A program made the position numbers and the translations under genes. Positions 34,158 to 42,650 of a stretch of DNA of 64,000 bases are shown here, one piece after another (within the stretch, counting starts at the first letter, position 1; the number at the start of each line of letters is the position of its first letter). Source of the DNA: Actinacidiphila alni (lineage in GTDB: Bacteria; Actinomycetota; Actinomycetes; Streptomycetales; Streptomycetaceae); contig NZ_FONG01000019.1 in assembly GCF_900112845.1 (NCBI RefSeq), positions 1-64,000 of the forward strand, written 5' to 3'. The notes under the pieces are model-generated. The model was given only the letters and a program-made list of their open reading frames with translations, was not told the origin of the DNA and did not search any database.

Positions 34158-34781
34158 ATGAGGCTGCGGGTGCTGCGGGCCGGCGCGGACGCCGTGCTGG
34201 TCGAGACGGCGACCGGTGAGGAGACGGAGTCGCTGCACGCGGAATTGCTGCGCCGGCGGGCGGCCGGGGAGCTGGCCGGGGTCACGGAGATCGTGCCCGC
34301 CGCCCGCACAGTGCTGGTGTGCGGGCTCGCCGATCCGCGCGCGTTCGGCGCCGAGGTGGCGGGGTGGGACGTGCCGCCGGTGCCGCGCGGGCGGGGTGCG
34401 GCCGTGGAGATCGCGGTGCGCTTCGACGGCCCGGACCTCGCGGAGGTCGCCGGGCTGTGGGGCGTTCCCCCGCGGGAGGTGGCGGCGATCGTGACGGCGA
34501 CGCCTTTTCGGGTGGCCTTCTGCGGGTTCGCGCCCGGCTTCGGCTATCTGACAGGGCTGCCCGACCGCCTGCACGTACCGCGCCGAGCCGAGCCGCGTAC
34601 GGCCGTGCCCGCCGGTTCCGTCGCGCTGGCCGGACCGTACGCGGGGGTGTATCCGCGGTCCTCGCCCGGCGGTTGGCAGGTGATCGGAACGACCGGCGCG
34701 GCGCTCTGGGACGCGGCGAGGGAGCCCGCGGCCCTGCTGAGCCCCGGCACCGAGGTGCGGTTCACGGAGGTGGCGCGATGA
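34158..34781 (+). CDS. pxpB: 5-oxoprolinase subunit PxpB
   Basis: 207 residues of the KipI/PxpB family: CGFAPGFGYLTGLP near the middle and the PAGSVALAGPYAGVYPRSSPGGWQVIGTT block are diagnostic. PxpB and PxpC form the ATP-hydrolysing complex that phosphorylates 5-oxoproline. GAGGGGGCGGGG precedes ATG 34158. Its stop codon overlaps the ATG of a 20-codon ORF (34778) that ends at the pxpC start. No kinase KinA partner is adjacent, so the KipI regulatory role known in Bacillus is unlikely. Confidence 0.93.
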   Translation: MRLRVLRAGADAVLVETATGEETESLHAELLRRRAAGELAGVTEIVPAARTVLVCGLADPRAFGAEVAGWDVPPVPRGRGAAVEIAVRFDGPDLAEVAGLWGVPPREVAAIVTATPFRVAFCGFAPGFGYLTGLPDRLHVPRRAEPRTAVPAGSVALAGPYAGVYPRSSPGGWQVIGTTGAALWDAAREPAALLSPGTEVRFTEVAR

Positions 34782-34840
34782 TCACGCGTGGCGGAACCTG
34801 CCGCGAGACCGGTACGCGGTGCGTCCGGGAGACGCCGTGA
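34778..34840 (+). CDS. 20-codon bridging ORF between pxpB and pxpC
   Basis: A 20-residue ORF (MITRGG...RETP) whose ATG overlaps the pxpB TGA (ATGA, 34778-34781) and whose TGA overlaps the pxpC GTG (GTGA, 34837-34840). The peptide is basic and matches no family I know. Its likely role is to carry ribosomes from pxpB to pxpC by termination-reinitiation, helped by GGGAG at 34827-34831. It may not be a functional protein. Confidence 0.45.
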   Translation: MITRGGTCRETGTRCVRETP

Positions 34841-35751
34841 GCGCGGGGCCGACGGACCGCACGCTGCTGGTCGTCCGGGCCGGGGCGCTCACGACCGTTC
34901 AGGACCTGGGCCGGCCCGGGCACGCGCATCTGGGGGTGCCGCGCTCGGGCGCGCTGGACGGCCCCGCGCTGCGCGCCGCCAACCGGCTGGTGGGCAATCC
35001 GGCGGGGGCGGCGGGTCTGGAGACGACCGTGAACGGCTGCGCGCTGCGCCCCTCGTACGCGGTGACGGTGGCCGTGACAGGTGCGCCGAGTCCGGTACGG
35101 ATCGACGGGCGGCCGGCGGCGTGGGGCGCCTCTGTGCGGGTGCCCGGCGGCGCGCTGCTGGAGGTGGGCACGGCGGCGCCGGGGCTGCGCTGCTACCTGG
35201 CTGTCGCGGGCGGGGTGGCGGTGCCGCCGGTGCTGGGCAGCAGGTCGACGGACCTGCTGTCGGGGCTCGGTCCCGCGCCGCTGGCCGACGGGGATGTGCT
35301 GCCGGTGGGCCCGGTTCCGGGTACGGGCGCGGATACGGGTACGGGTACGGCGGCGGGTGCCCGCGGCGCCGATGTGCTGCCGTTGCCGGGCCCGGGGCCG
35401 GAGTTGGTGCTGCCGGTGGCGCGCGGTCCGCGCGACGACTGGTTCACCGCGGACGCCTTCCGGACCCTGTTCGGCGGCGGCTACATCGTCTCGCCCGCGT
35501 CCAACCGGATCGGGCTGCGCACGCGGGGCCCGGCGCTGCGCCGGGCCCGCGGCGGTGAACTGCCCAGTGAGGGCATGGTGCTCGGCGCCGTGCAGGTGCC
35601 GCCGGACGGGCGTCCTGTGGTCTTTCTCGCCGATCATCCGACCACGGGCGGCTATCCGGTCATCGGTGTCGTCCCCGAGGGTTCGCTGCCGGCCGCCGCC
35701 CAGTCCCCGCCGGGGACACCGGTCCGCTTCGTGCCGGTCAGCACGCGCTGA
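34837..35751 (+). CDS. pxpC: 5-oxoprolinase subunit PxpC
   Basis: 304 residues of the KipA/PxpC (biotin-dependent carboxylase-like) family: TTVQDLGRPGHAHLGVPRSGALDGPALRAANRLVGN at the N-terminus, CYLAVAGGV, and NRIGLR...GELPSEGMVLGAVQVPPDG toward the end. A hexanucleotide-like GGGTACG array (about 35325-35352) encodes a Gly/Thr/Ala-rich linker in the middle. GTG 34837 has GGGAG upstream and overlaps the bridging ORF stop; GTG 34819 is less well placed. The last 100 bases overlap the 3' end of the converging SGNH gene. Confidence 0.92.
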   Translation: MSAGPTDRTLLVVRAGALTTVQDLGRPGHAHLGVPRSGALDGPALRAANRLVGNPAGAAGLETTVNGCALRPSYAVTVAVTGAPSPVRIDGRPAAWGASVRVPGGALLEVGTAAPGLRCYLAVAGGVAVPPVLGSRSTDLLSGLGPAPLADGDVLPVGPVPGTGADTGTGTAAGARGADVLPLPGPGPELVLPVARGPRDDWFTADAFRTLFGGGYIVSPASNRIGLRTRGPALRRARGGELPSEGMVLGAVQVPPDGRPVVFLADHPTTGGYPVIGVVPEGSLPAAAQSPPGTPVRFVPVSTR

Positions 35752-36746
35752 CCCGCGGGCTGCCGCGCGACCGGACTCGGCGCGACCTTCAGCGCGGCGA
35801 GCGCCGCGACGGTGGCGCGCCGCGCGTCCTCCTCCAGCACCGGTGTGCTGCCCCGCCGGTGGTGGCGCACCTCGGTGGCGGCCAGCCGGAGCAGGTCCGG
35901 AAGCAGGTCGGTGCAGCGGTCGGCGATCCACCGGGTGCCCTGGGTGGCCATCCACCACAGGGAGGCGGCCCTGCCGGGCGGCGCGCCGTCCGGTTCGGGG
36001 CGGGGCGCGGCTCCCTGGGCGAGGCCCGCGGCGGCGAGCAGGGCGTGGAAGTCGCGGGCGAGCAGCCGGTGTCCGGTCTCGCTGGGGTGCAGCCGGTCGG
36101 CGCTCAGCGCGCCCGGCATGGTCGCCCAGTGGTGCGCGGCCACGTGGATGTGATGCGCGCCGTGGTGCGCGGACAGCGCGTGCACGGTGTCGTTGAGCGC
36201 GCTCATCCGGCGGCCGAGCGGCCGGGCGAGCGGCCACGGCAGACCGAGTACGGTGCCGGGGTCCGGCAGGCACGCGGTGAGGAGTTCGGTGCCCTCGGCC
36301 CGCAACGTCCCCATCACCAGGTGCAGTTCGGCGGCCACGGTCCGGATGTCGAAGCCGCCGCGCAGCGTGTCGTTGCCGCCGACGAGCACCGAGGCGAGGT
36401 CGGGGCGGTGCCGCAGCGCCGCTTCGAGCTGCGGCCCGGCGACGTCGCCCGAACGGGCCCCGCTGCGGGCCAGGTTGAGCAGCCGCGTGCCCTCCGGCCG
36501 CGCCGCGAGCCCCTCGGCGAGCAGCGCCGCCCAGCCGCGCCATCCGCCGCCGGGCAGCGGATCGCCGACACCTTCGCTGACCGAGTCGCCGAGCACGGCG
36601 AAGCGCAACTCGCCGGTGGGGCGATTACCGAGCCCGAAGGGCCCGTGTCCGCCTGGAGCCACCTCGGCGGCGCACGACGCCCCGCCATGGGGACGTGCCC
36701 CAGCCGGGAAAGAGCCGTCCCCGGCGGAACCGACCGTCGGCGTCAT
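35652..36746 (-). CDS. SGNH/GDSL-family hydrolase
   Basis: 364 residues. SGNH blocks are visible: GDSVSEG (block I, Ser), a Gly block in ARSGARSGD (II), GGND (III, in VLVGGNDTLRGG) and DRLHPSETGH (V, Asp/His). It is an esterase/lipase-type enzyme, probably cytoplasmic as no signal peptide is seen. Its ATG overlaps the upstream glycosyltransferase stop (36743-36746). Its C-terminal ~80 residues lie beyond the SGNH core and the last 100 bases overlap pxpC. Substrate unknown; coupling to glycosyltransferases suggests acyl-sugar or glycolipid processing. Confidence 0.82.
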   Translation of the reverse strand: MTPTVGSAGDGSFPAGARPHGGASCAAEVAPGGHGPFGLGNRPTGELRFAVLGDSVSEGVGDPLPGGGWRGWAALLAEGLAARPEGTRLLNLARSGARSGDVAGPQLEAALRHRPDLASVLVGGNDTLRGGFDIRTVAAELHLVMGTLRAEGTELLTACLPDPGTVLGLPWPLARPLGRRMSALNDTVHALSAHHGAHHIHVAAHHWATMPGALSADRLHPSETGHRLLARDFHALLAAAGLAQGAAPRPEPDGAPPGRAASLWWMATQGTRWIADRCTDLLPDLLRLAATEVRHHRRGSTPVLEEDARRATVAALAALKVAPSPVARQPAGQRVLTGTKRTGVPGGDWAAAGSEPSGTTPMTG

Positions 36747-38053
36747 GACAGCACCCCGCCGGATTCCGGTGCCGCGTGGTGCCGGGTGAAGGGAGCGGAA
36801 TCGCCGGTCGCGGCGCGGTGGGCGGTGAGGAACGCCTTGACCGAGGCGGGCCAGGTGTACAGCTCGGAGCGGGCGCGGGCCAGGGCCCGGCGGCCTTCCT
36901 CGGGGCTCGCCAGGATGCGCTGGACGGCGGCGGCGTATTCGGCGGGGCTGTCGGCGGAGCCGCCCGCGGGGCCGATCAGGGTGGGCAGTGCCGAGCGCGC
37001 GCTGGCCACCACAGGGGTGCCGCAGGCGAGCGCTTCGAGCGCGGCCAGACCGAAGGTCTCGACCGGTCCGGGGGCGAGCGCCACGTCCGCGGTCGCCAGG
37101 ACGGCCGCGAGGTCGGAGCGGTCGGGTACGTGGCCGAGGAAGGTGACCGGGAGACCGGCCGCCTTCGACTGTGCGGTGAGCCGGGCCCGCAGGGGCCCCT
37201 CGCCCGCGACGACCAGCGCCGCGTCGACGCCGGAACCGCGCAGGTGGGCCAGGGTCTCCAGCGCCGTGCCGGGCCGCTTCTCCGGCGACAGCCGCGAGCA
37301 GAGCACCAGCAGTACGGCGGCGCCGTGCCCGTACCGCTCGCGCACCCGCGGGTCGCGCGCGGTGGGGTGCCAGCCGTCGAGGTCGACGCCGAGCGGGGCA
37401 CGCACCACATTGCGGGCGCCGATCCGCTCGAATTCCTCGGCGGCCCACGCGGTGGTGCACACCACCCTCGTGTAGGCCAGCGCGGTACGGCGGTTGAGGG
37501 CGTCGGCGGCGCGGCGCGCGGCGCCCTGGGGCATGCCCCAGGTGCCGAGCACACCGTCGGCGCTCTCGTGGGACACCATCAGGGACGGGACGCGGTGCCG
37601 CCTGGCCCACTCCCCCGTCCAGCGCAGGGTGGTGCGGTCGGAGACCTCGATGCGGTCGGGGGCGAGCGCTTCGAGCACGGCTTCGACGGGGCCCCTGCGG
37701 GCCAGCACACGGTAGCCGCCGGTGCCGGGAATCTCCGGGCCGGGAAGGGTGATCACCCGCCCCTGCGGGGTGAGTTCGTCACTGGCGGCGGGTCCCGGCA
37801 CGATCAGCACCGGTTCGTGGCCGGCCGCCGCGTAGCCCTGGCCGAGGTGGCGCAGCGCGGTCCGCAGGCCGCCGGAGACGGGCGTGACGAAGTTGGCCAG
37901 CCGCACGATGCGCAGGCCGGGTTCGGGGTCGCGGTCCAGGGGGTGCGGGGCACCGGCCGCCGTCAGGGCGTCCGGGCCGTACGGGTCGCCGGCGCCGGTG
38001 GCCCCGGCACCCGCGGCGATGTCCGTGACGCGGCTGTCTCCGCTGCTCTTCAT
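36743..38053 (-). CDS. GT4-type glycosyltransferase
   Basis: 436 residues of the GT-B fold: an N-terminal FVTPVSGGLRTALRHLGQGY glycine motif, then LCSRLSPEKRPGTALE, the VVAGEGPLR strand, and the E-x7-E region (GPVETFGLAALEALACGTPVV). It transfers a sugar from a nucleotide donor. An Asp/Gly/Ala-rich N-terminal extension (about 1-45) precedes the domain. It begins at ATG 38053, overlapping the upstream glycosyltransferase stop (ATGA); its stop overlaps the SGNH start. Confidence 0.88.
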   Translation of the reverse strand: MKSSGDSRVTDIAAGAGATGAGDPYGPDALTAAGAPHPLDRDPEPGLRIVRLANFVTPVSGGLRTALRHLGQGYAAAGHEPVLIVPGPAASDELTPQGRVITLPGPEIPGTGGYRVLARRGPVEAVLEALAPDRIEVSDRTTLRWTGEWARRHRVPSLMVSHESADGVLGTWGMPQGAARRAADALNRRTALAYTRVVCTTAWAAEEFERIGARNVVRAPLGVDLDGWHPTARDPRVRERYGHGAAVLLVLCSRLSPEKRPGTALETLAHLRGSGVDAALVVAGEGPLRARLTAQSKAAGLPVTFLGHVPDRSDLAAVLATADVALAPGPVETFGLAALEALACGTPVVASARSALPTLIGPAGGSADSPAEYAAAVQRILASPEEGRRALARARSELYTWPASVKAFLTAHRAATGDSAPFTRHHAAPESGGVLS

Positions 38054-39171
38054 GCCGCCGCCGCCTCGCGCTCGCCGAGCACCTGGTCGTAGTGGCCGAG
38101 CAGTTGGTCGCCGACGGCCTCCCACGTACGGTCGGCGACCGCGGCGCGAGCAGCGCTCCCGTAGCGCTCGCGCAGCCGGTCGTCGCCCAGCAGGAACAGC
38201 ACGGCGGCCCGTACGGCGGCCGCGTCCAGCGGCGGCACCAGCAGGCCGGTGCGACCGTGGGCGACCAGGTCGAGCGGGCCGCCGGCCGCCGGGGCGACGA
38301 CGGGGACACCGCTGGCCATGGCCTCCTGCACGGTCTGGCAGAAGGTCTCGAACGGCCCGGTGTGACAGAAGACGTCGAAGGAGGCGTAGAGCCGGGCCAG
38401 TTCGAGTCCGGTCCTGCGGCCGAGGAAGGCAGCGCCCGGCAGGGCGGCGCGCAGTCCCGGCGCGCTGGGGCCGTCGCCGACGACCACCACGCGTATGCCG
38501 GGCATTTCGCACAGTCCGGCGAGCAGTTCGACGTGCTTCTCGGGCGCGAGGCGGCCGACGTAACCGACGATCAGCTCGCCGTCCGGCGCCAGTTCGCGGC
38601 GCAGCGCCTCGTCGCGGCGGGCGGGGTGGAAGCGTTCTGAGTCGACGCCCCTGGGCCACAGGTGGACGCGCGGCACGCCGTGCGACTCCAGGGCGCCGGC
38701 GGAGGCCGAGGAGGGGGCGAGGGTGCGGGCGGCGGCGGAGTGCACCGCGCGGATCCGCCGCCATGCCGCGGACTCGCCGGCGTTCAGATACGTCTTGGCG
38801 TATCCGGCGAGGTCGGTCTGGTAGACGGCGACGGCGGGGATGTGCAGCCGGGTGGCGGCGGCCAGGCCGCGGAAGCCGAGCACGAACGGGCTGGCGAGGT
38901 GGACCAGCTCGGCGCGGTGAGCGGCGATGGCGGCGGCGGTGCGGCGGCCCGGCAGCGCGACCCGCACCTGCGGGTAGCCGGGCAGCGGGAGGGACGGGAC
39001 GCGGATGACGGGACAGGGGTCGAGGCCGGGGTCCTGGTCGTGCGGACCGGCGGGCGCTACGACCAGGGGTTCGTGGCCGCGCCGGGCGAGGTGCTCGGCC
39101 GTGCGCAGGGCGCAGTGGGCCACTCCGTTGACGTCGGGTGGGAAGGACTCTGTGACGATGGCGACACGCAT
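38050..39171 (-). CDS. GT4 glycosyltransferase, MgtA/PimB-like
   Basis: 373 residues. MRVAIVTESFPPDVNGVAHCALRTAEHLARRGHEP at the start, YVGRLAPEKHVELL, VVVGDGP and E-T-FCQTVQEAMASGVPVVAP fit GDP-mannose-type alpha-mannosyltransferases of actinobacterial membrane glycolipid synthesis (MgtA/PimB'-like). ATG 39171 lacks a strong ribosome site. It is first in a three-gene coupled operon with a second GT4 and an SGNH hydrolase, suggesting stepwise glycosylation plus deacylation or acyl transfer. Confidence 0.88.
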   Translation of the reverse strand: MRVAIVTESFPPDVNGVAHCALRTAEHLARRGHEPLVVAPAGPHDQDPGLDPCPVIRVPSLPLPGYPQVRVALPGRRTAAAIAAHRAELVHLASPFVLGFRGLAAATRLHIPAVAVYQTDLAGYAKTYLNAGESAAWRRIRAVHSAAARTLAPSSASAGALESHGVPRVHLWPRGVDSERFHPARRDEALRRELAPDGELIVGYVGRLAPEKHVELLAGLCEMPGIRVVVVGDGPSAPGLRAALPGAAFLGRRTGLELARLYASFDVFCHTGPFETFCQTVQEAMASGVPVVAPAAGGPLDLVAHGRTGLLVPPLDAAAVRAAVLFLLGDDRLRERYGSAARAAVADRTWEAVGDQLLGHYDQVLGEREAAAA

Positions 39172-39258
39172 ACCGAGGTTGTCGCCGTACTGAGCGTTGT
39201 CAGGGCCACGTGGATCTTTCCCGAAGTGGAACGCACCATGAGCGTTGGGGCACGCCGT

Positions 39259-40686
39259 TCACCTGGACGTACCGCCGGAACTCAGCCGGCCCCGGACCGC
39301 GGTCTGCACCTCGGCCTCCTCGGCGGGATCGGCGGCCAGTCTGCGCAGTTGCGTGAGGACCCTCGCGTCACCCGATGTCGCGCGGTGGGCGGCCAGTTCG
39401 CGGGTGCTCTCCTCGCAGTCCCACAGGCACTCGACGGCGAACCCGGCGGCGAACCCGGGGTCGGTGACCGCGAGCGCGCCGGCGGCGGTGCCGCGCAGGT
39501 GCGAGGAGGACGTCTCCCGGTAGATGTGCCGCAGTACGGGTGCGGCACGGCAGGCGGAGAGCCGGCCGACACCCTCGACGAGGGCGTCGAGACCGTCGGC
39601 GTCGGCGCCGCCGGTCTGCACGGTCCTGCGCAGCGCGCCCAGTACGTGGTCGGCGTCCTGCTCGCCGCCGTGCCGGGCGAGCAGCCGCGCGGCAGCGGAG
39701 CCGAGCGGGTCGGTGCGGGCCGCCCAGCCGCGGGCCCGGTCCAGCGCCTCGTCGTCCCGCAGCCGTTCCAGCGCTTCGAGGGCGGCGCGTACGACGAGGT
39801 CGTCGGGGCTGACGGCGGCGCTCTCGATCAGGTCGAGGCGCTGCGGGTCGCCGCGGTCGGTCAGGTGCCGCAGGGCCGCGGCGCGGGCGGCCGACGGGCC
39901 CTGGCGGGCGGCCGCCAGCAGTTCGGCGTGGTCCTCGGGTCCGGCGACGGCGGCCAGGCAGCGGGCGGCGGCCTGATCGCGTTCGACGGCCGGATAGCGG
40001 GCCAGGCCCTGCTGCGCCCATTCCAGGACGGCGGCGACGCTCCAGCCGGGGGTCGGTCCCGCGGAGCGCATCTGGCGCTGCCAGCGGTCGAAGGAGACCT
40101 GTTCGGCGGCCTTGCGCACGCGGTGCGCGGTGGCGGGCTGCGCGGTGTCCTCGGCCCACAGCTGCCAGGGCCGGGGTTCGTACGCCTCGCGGACGGCGCG
40201 GGCCAGCTCGGCCTCGCCCTCCGGGGTGTGCGGGAAACGGGCCACGACGGCGGGGCCGAGCGAGCGCAGGCCCGCCTCGTCGTCGCGGACGGCCAGTTCG
40301 TCCAGCGCCCATTCCCAGCAGCCGCCGGTGGCCGCGTACCGCCGCAGCAGGTGCAGCGCGTCACGGCGGCCGTAGCCGGCCAGGTGGCCGAGCACGGACA
40401 GGGCGAGGCCGCAGCGGTGCTCGTCGGGGGCGAGGAGGTCGTCCGGGTGGAAGAGGTGCTGTTCGATCCCGTCCAGCGGGCTCTCCAGGTCCGAGTACAG
40501 GCGCGCGTAGTACAAGGAGCGCGACTCCACCCGCCAGTCGAGGCGGGGGTCGCGGAGAACGCACTGCTCCAGGGCGGCGAGGGCTTCCGCCCGCGGCGCC
40601 GCCAGGGCATGCAGGGGCCCGTCTCCGCGTCCTCGCTGGAGGAGGCCGAGAAGGGATCCACTGGGCGCTATGTCTGGGTCGAACAT
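39259..40686 (-). CDS. HEAT-repeat protein
   Basis: 475 residues, almost entirely helical with repeating Leu/Ala/Arg pairs of helices from about residue 180 to the end (for example LDLIESAAVSPDDLVVRAALEALERL), consistent with HEAT repeats. The N-terminal GTLHAL-like segment (GSLLGLLQRGRGDGPLHALAAPRAEALAAL) and the conserved YYARLYSDL segment match a Streptomyces family I remember without a known role. The start at 40686 is chosen because TTGCCA (40721-40716) and GATGCT (40698-40693), spaced 17, place the transcript start exactly at this ATG. It is divergent from the PP2C gene and may serve as a protein-interaction scaffold. Confidence 0.82.
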   Translation of the reverse strand: MFDPDIAPSGSLLGLLQRGRGDGPLHALAAPRAEALAALEQCVLRDPRLDWRVESRSLYYARLYSDLESPLDGIEQHLFHPDDLLAPDEHRCGLALSVLGHLAGYGRRDALHLLRRYAATGGCWEWALDELAVRDDEAGLRSLGPAVVARFPHTPEGEAELARAVREAYEPRPWQLWAEDTAQPATAHRVRKAAEQVSFDRWQRQMRSAGPTPGWSVAAVLEWAQQGLARYPAVERDQAAARCLAAVAGPEDHAELLAAARQGPSAARAAALRHLTDRGDPQRLDLIESAAVSPDDLVVRAALEALERLRDDEALDRARGWAARTDPLGSAAARLLARHGGEQDADHVLGALRRTVQTGGADADGLDALVEGVGRLSACRAAPVLRHIYRETSSSHLRGTAAGALAVTDPGFAAGFAVECLWDCEESTRELAAHRATSGDARVLTQLRRLAADPAEEAEVQTAVRGRLSSGGTSR

Positions 40687-40692
40687 GAGGTC

Positions 40693-40721
40693 AGCATCCG
40701 GTGCGGGGGGTTCCATGGCAA
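40693..40721 (-). promoter_or_regulatory. Promoter for the HEAT-repeat gene (leaderless)
   Basis: On the minus strand TTGCCA (40721-40716), 17 bases and GATGCT (40698-40693), with ATG six bases further. The geometry predicts a leaderless mRNA. Confidence 0.6.
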
Positions 40722-41050
40722 CGGGATTTCCGCTACCGGTGCCCGGCATCCTTACCGGCCGCCGTGGGTTTCATACCTGACGGGAACGGGGGATTCCGTG
40801 GGGACGGGCGGCGGAAGCCTACCGACTCGGGGCGTTCGGTGTCGCTTCGGGCGCTGTTACGAGCGCCACTGCGGGGTGGCGCGTGGGGTGGCGTTGGGGC
40901 GCTGGGCAGGGGGCATATGCCAGAAGCACCACCGGATCGGGTATCGCGGAAACCCTTACGGGCGATCGCTCCCTGTGCAACAGTCGTTACCGGCCTTCCG
41001 TGCCGCCTCGGCCGTACAGCGCATGCCTGCAGACACGTTCGGAGTGTGTC
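40722..41050 (+). promoter_or_regulatory. Long leader with competing hairpins upstream of the PP2C gene
   Basis: No gene is seen in this 329-base stretch. GGCGCT (40850-40855) can pair with AGCGCC (40862-40867) around a GTTACG loop, or GCGCCAC (40863-40869) can pair with GTGGCGC (40876-40882); the two hairpins share bases and exclude each other. GGGTAT at 40938-40943 resembles a SigB/SigH -10, but I find no matching -35. Confidence 0.4.
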
Positions 41051-42511
41051 ATGCCGTTCCCCACGCACGCGGAGCACAACTCCGCGCAGCCACCGGATCC
41101 CGGTGCGGTGGACGCCCTGATCTCTCAGGCGCGTCGGCTCAGGACCCAGGTGGACGCGGTGCTGCGCGACGGCGCCGCCGCCTCGGAGGATCCCCAGTCG
41201 CGGTGGCAGCGCGCCCTGTGCGACCTCGCCGTGCACCAGCTCGATGACGTGGACGTTCACCTCGGCCAGCTCAGGGACGGCCTGGACGGCGATCTCGTGG
41301 CGGACGCGGGCGACCTGCTCGCGGCCAACCTCGCTTCGCAGGTCCCGCCGCCGGGGCCCGACGCGGTGCACGCGCTGGGCCGGGCGGGCAGCGCCGAATG
41401 GGACCTGCTCACCGACGACGCCCAGTGGTCGGACGAGCTGTACCGCATCTTCGGCCGGGAGCCGGGCGACGGACCGCTCACCCTCGACGAGCTGCCGTCC
41501 TGGCTGTTCGCCGAGGACCAGCAGATCCTCACCGAGATGGTGACCGGCTGTCTGGTGGACGGCCGGCCGATCGACGGCGAATTCCGCATCGTGCGCGCGG
41601 ACGGCTCCGTCCGCACGGTGCACATGGTGGGCGAGCCGGTGCTCGGCGCCGACGGGGACACCGTTTCCATGTGGGCGGTGTTGCGGGACGTCAGCGATCT
41701 GCGGCGCAGCCAGCGGACGCTCCGGGAGACCCGTGACTCCCTCCAGCGCCAGCGGCAGGCCGCGCAGACCGAGCGGCGGCTGGCGGTCGAGCTGCAGGAG
41801 GCCGTGCTGCCGCCCTGGCGCGGCACCCTGCGGTTCCCGCAGGACGGGGGGCCCACGACGATGGACCTGGCAGCGCACTATCTGCCGTCCGGGACCAGCG
41901 CCCTGATCGGCGGCGACTGGTACGACGCGATGCAGCTGCCCGACGGGTCCTCCTTACTCACCGTCGGCGACCTCACCGGACACGGTGTGGCCGCCACCTC
42001 GGGCATGGCGATGCTGCTGGGCGCACTGCGCGGCATGGCCGTCGCCGGCCTCCAGCCGGGACCGCTGATGGGCTGGCTCAACGAACTCCTCGACACCTCC
42101 GCGCAGCCCGCCCTCGGCAGCGCCCTGTGCTGCCGTTACGAGCCGTCGACCCGGCTGCTGCGCTGGGCGCAGGCCGGGCACCCCGCCCCGCTGCTGTTCC
42201 GCGACGGGACGGGACGCGTCCTGGACGCCCCGGACGGGGTGCTGCTCGGCGCGACCTCCGGCGCCCTGTACGGGCAGGCCGACGAGCAACTGGCCGCCGG
42301 TGACCTGCTGGTGCTGCACACCGACGGCCTGGTGCCGCGCCGTTCCGTGCTCGACGCCGACGCCGAGAGCGGCGCGGGGCGGCTCCTGGCGATGGCACCG
42401 CTGTTCGCCCGCGCCCGGTCCGCACAGGACTGCGTGCGGATCGTCGCCGAGGAATTCGGCGCTCCCGAGCGCGAGGACGACGCCTGTGTGCTGATCGCCA
42501 GGATCGCCTGA
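41051..42511 (+). CDS. PAS-domain PP2C-type (SpoIIE/RsbU) phosphatase
   Basis: 486 residues. After an N-terminal helical part, a PAS-like fold (about 110-225, with LYRIFGREPGDGPLTLDELPSWLF and GSVRTVHMVGEPVLG) precedes a SpoIIE-type PP2C domain (about 265-486): AVELQEAVLP, GGDWYDAMQLPDG, VGDLTGHGVAATSGMAML with the metal-binding aspartates, and EDDACVLIARI at the end. These phosphatases act on anti-sigma-factor antagonists in partner-switching cascades. GGAG at 41041-41044 supports ATG 41051. No anti-sigma factor or antagonist gene is adjacent, so the partner lies elsewhere. Confidence 0.92.
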   Translation: MPFPTHAEHNSAQPPDPGAVDALISQARRLRTQVDAVLRDGAAASEDPQSRWQRALCDLAVHQLDDVDVHLGQLRDGLDGDLVADAGDLLAANLASQVPPPGPDAVHALGRAGSAEWDLLTDDAQWSDELYRIFGREPGDGPLTLDELPSWLFAEDQQILTEMVTGCLVDGRPIDGEFRIVRADGSVRTVHMVGEPVLGADGDTVSMWAVLRDVSDLRRSQRTLRETRDSLQRQRQAAQTERRLAVELQEAVLPPWRGTLRFPQDGGPTTMDLAAHYLPSGTSALIGGDWYDAMQLPDGSSLLTVGDLTGHGVAATSGMAMLLGALRGMAVAGLQPGPLMGWLNELLDTSAQPALGSALCCRYEPSTRLLRWAQAGHPAPLLFRDGTGRVLDAPDGVLLGATSGALYGQADEQLAAGDLLVLHTDGLVPRRSVLDADAESGAGRLLAMAPLFARARSAQDCVRIVAEEFGAPEREDDACVLIARIA

Positions 42512-42560
42512 GCCTTCCCGCCTTTCACCGAGTCACCTGGTGCCTCTCACCGGGTCACCG

Positions 42561-42590
42561 GATGTCCGTCACCAAGATGTCTGTCACCAA
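42561..42590. repeat. Two 15-bp tandem repeats
   Basis: GATGTCCGTCACCAA (42561-42575) and GATGTCTGTCACCAA (42576-42590) differ by one base and lie in the short convergent gap between the PP2C gene and the NsdA-like gene; weaker CACC-GG-containing relatives precede them. Confidence 0.5.
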
Positions 42591-42650
42591 GCGTCGCGTA
42601 CGGAGCTGCCCGGCCCGTTCGGCGGCAGGCCGGCCACTGCCGTAGCGGCG

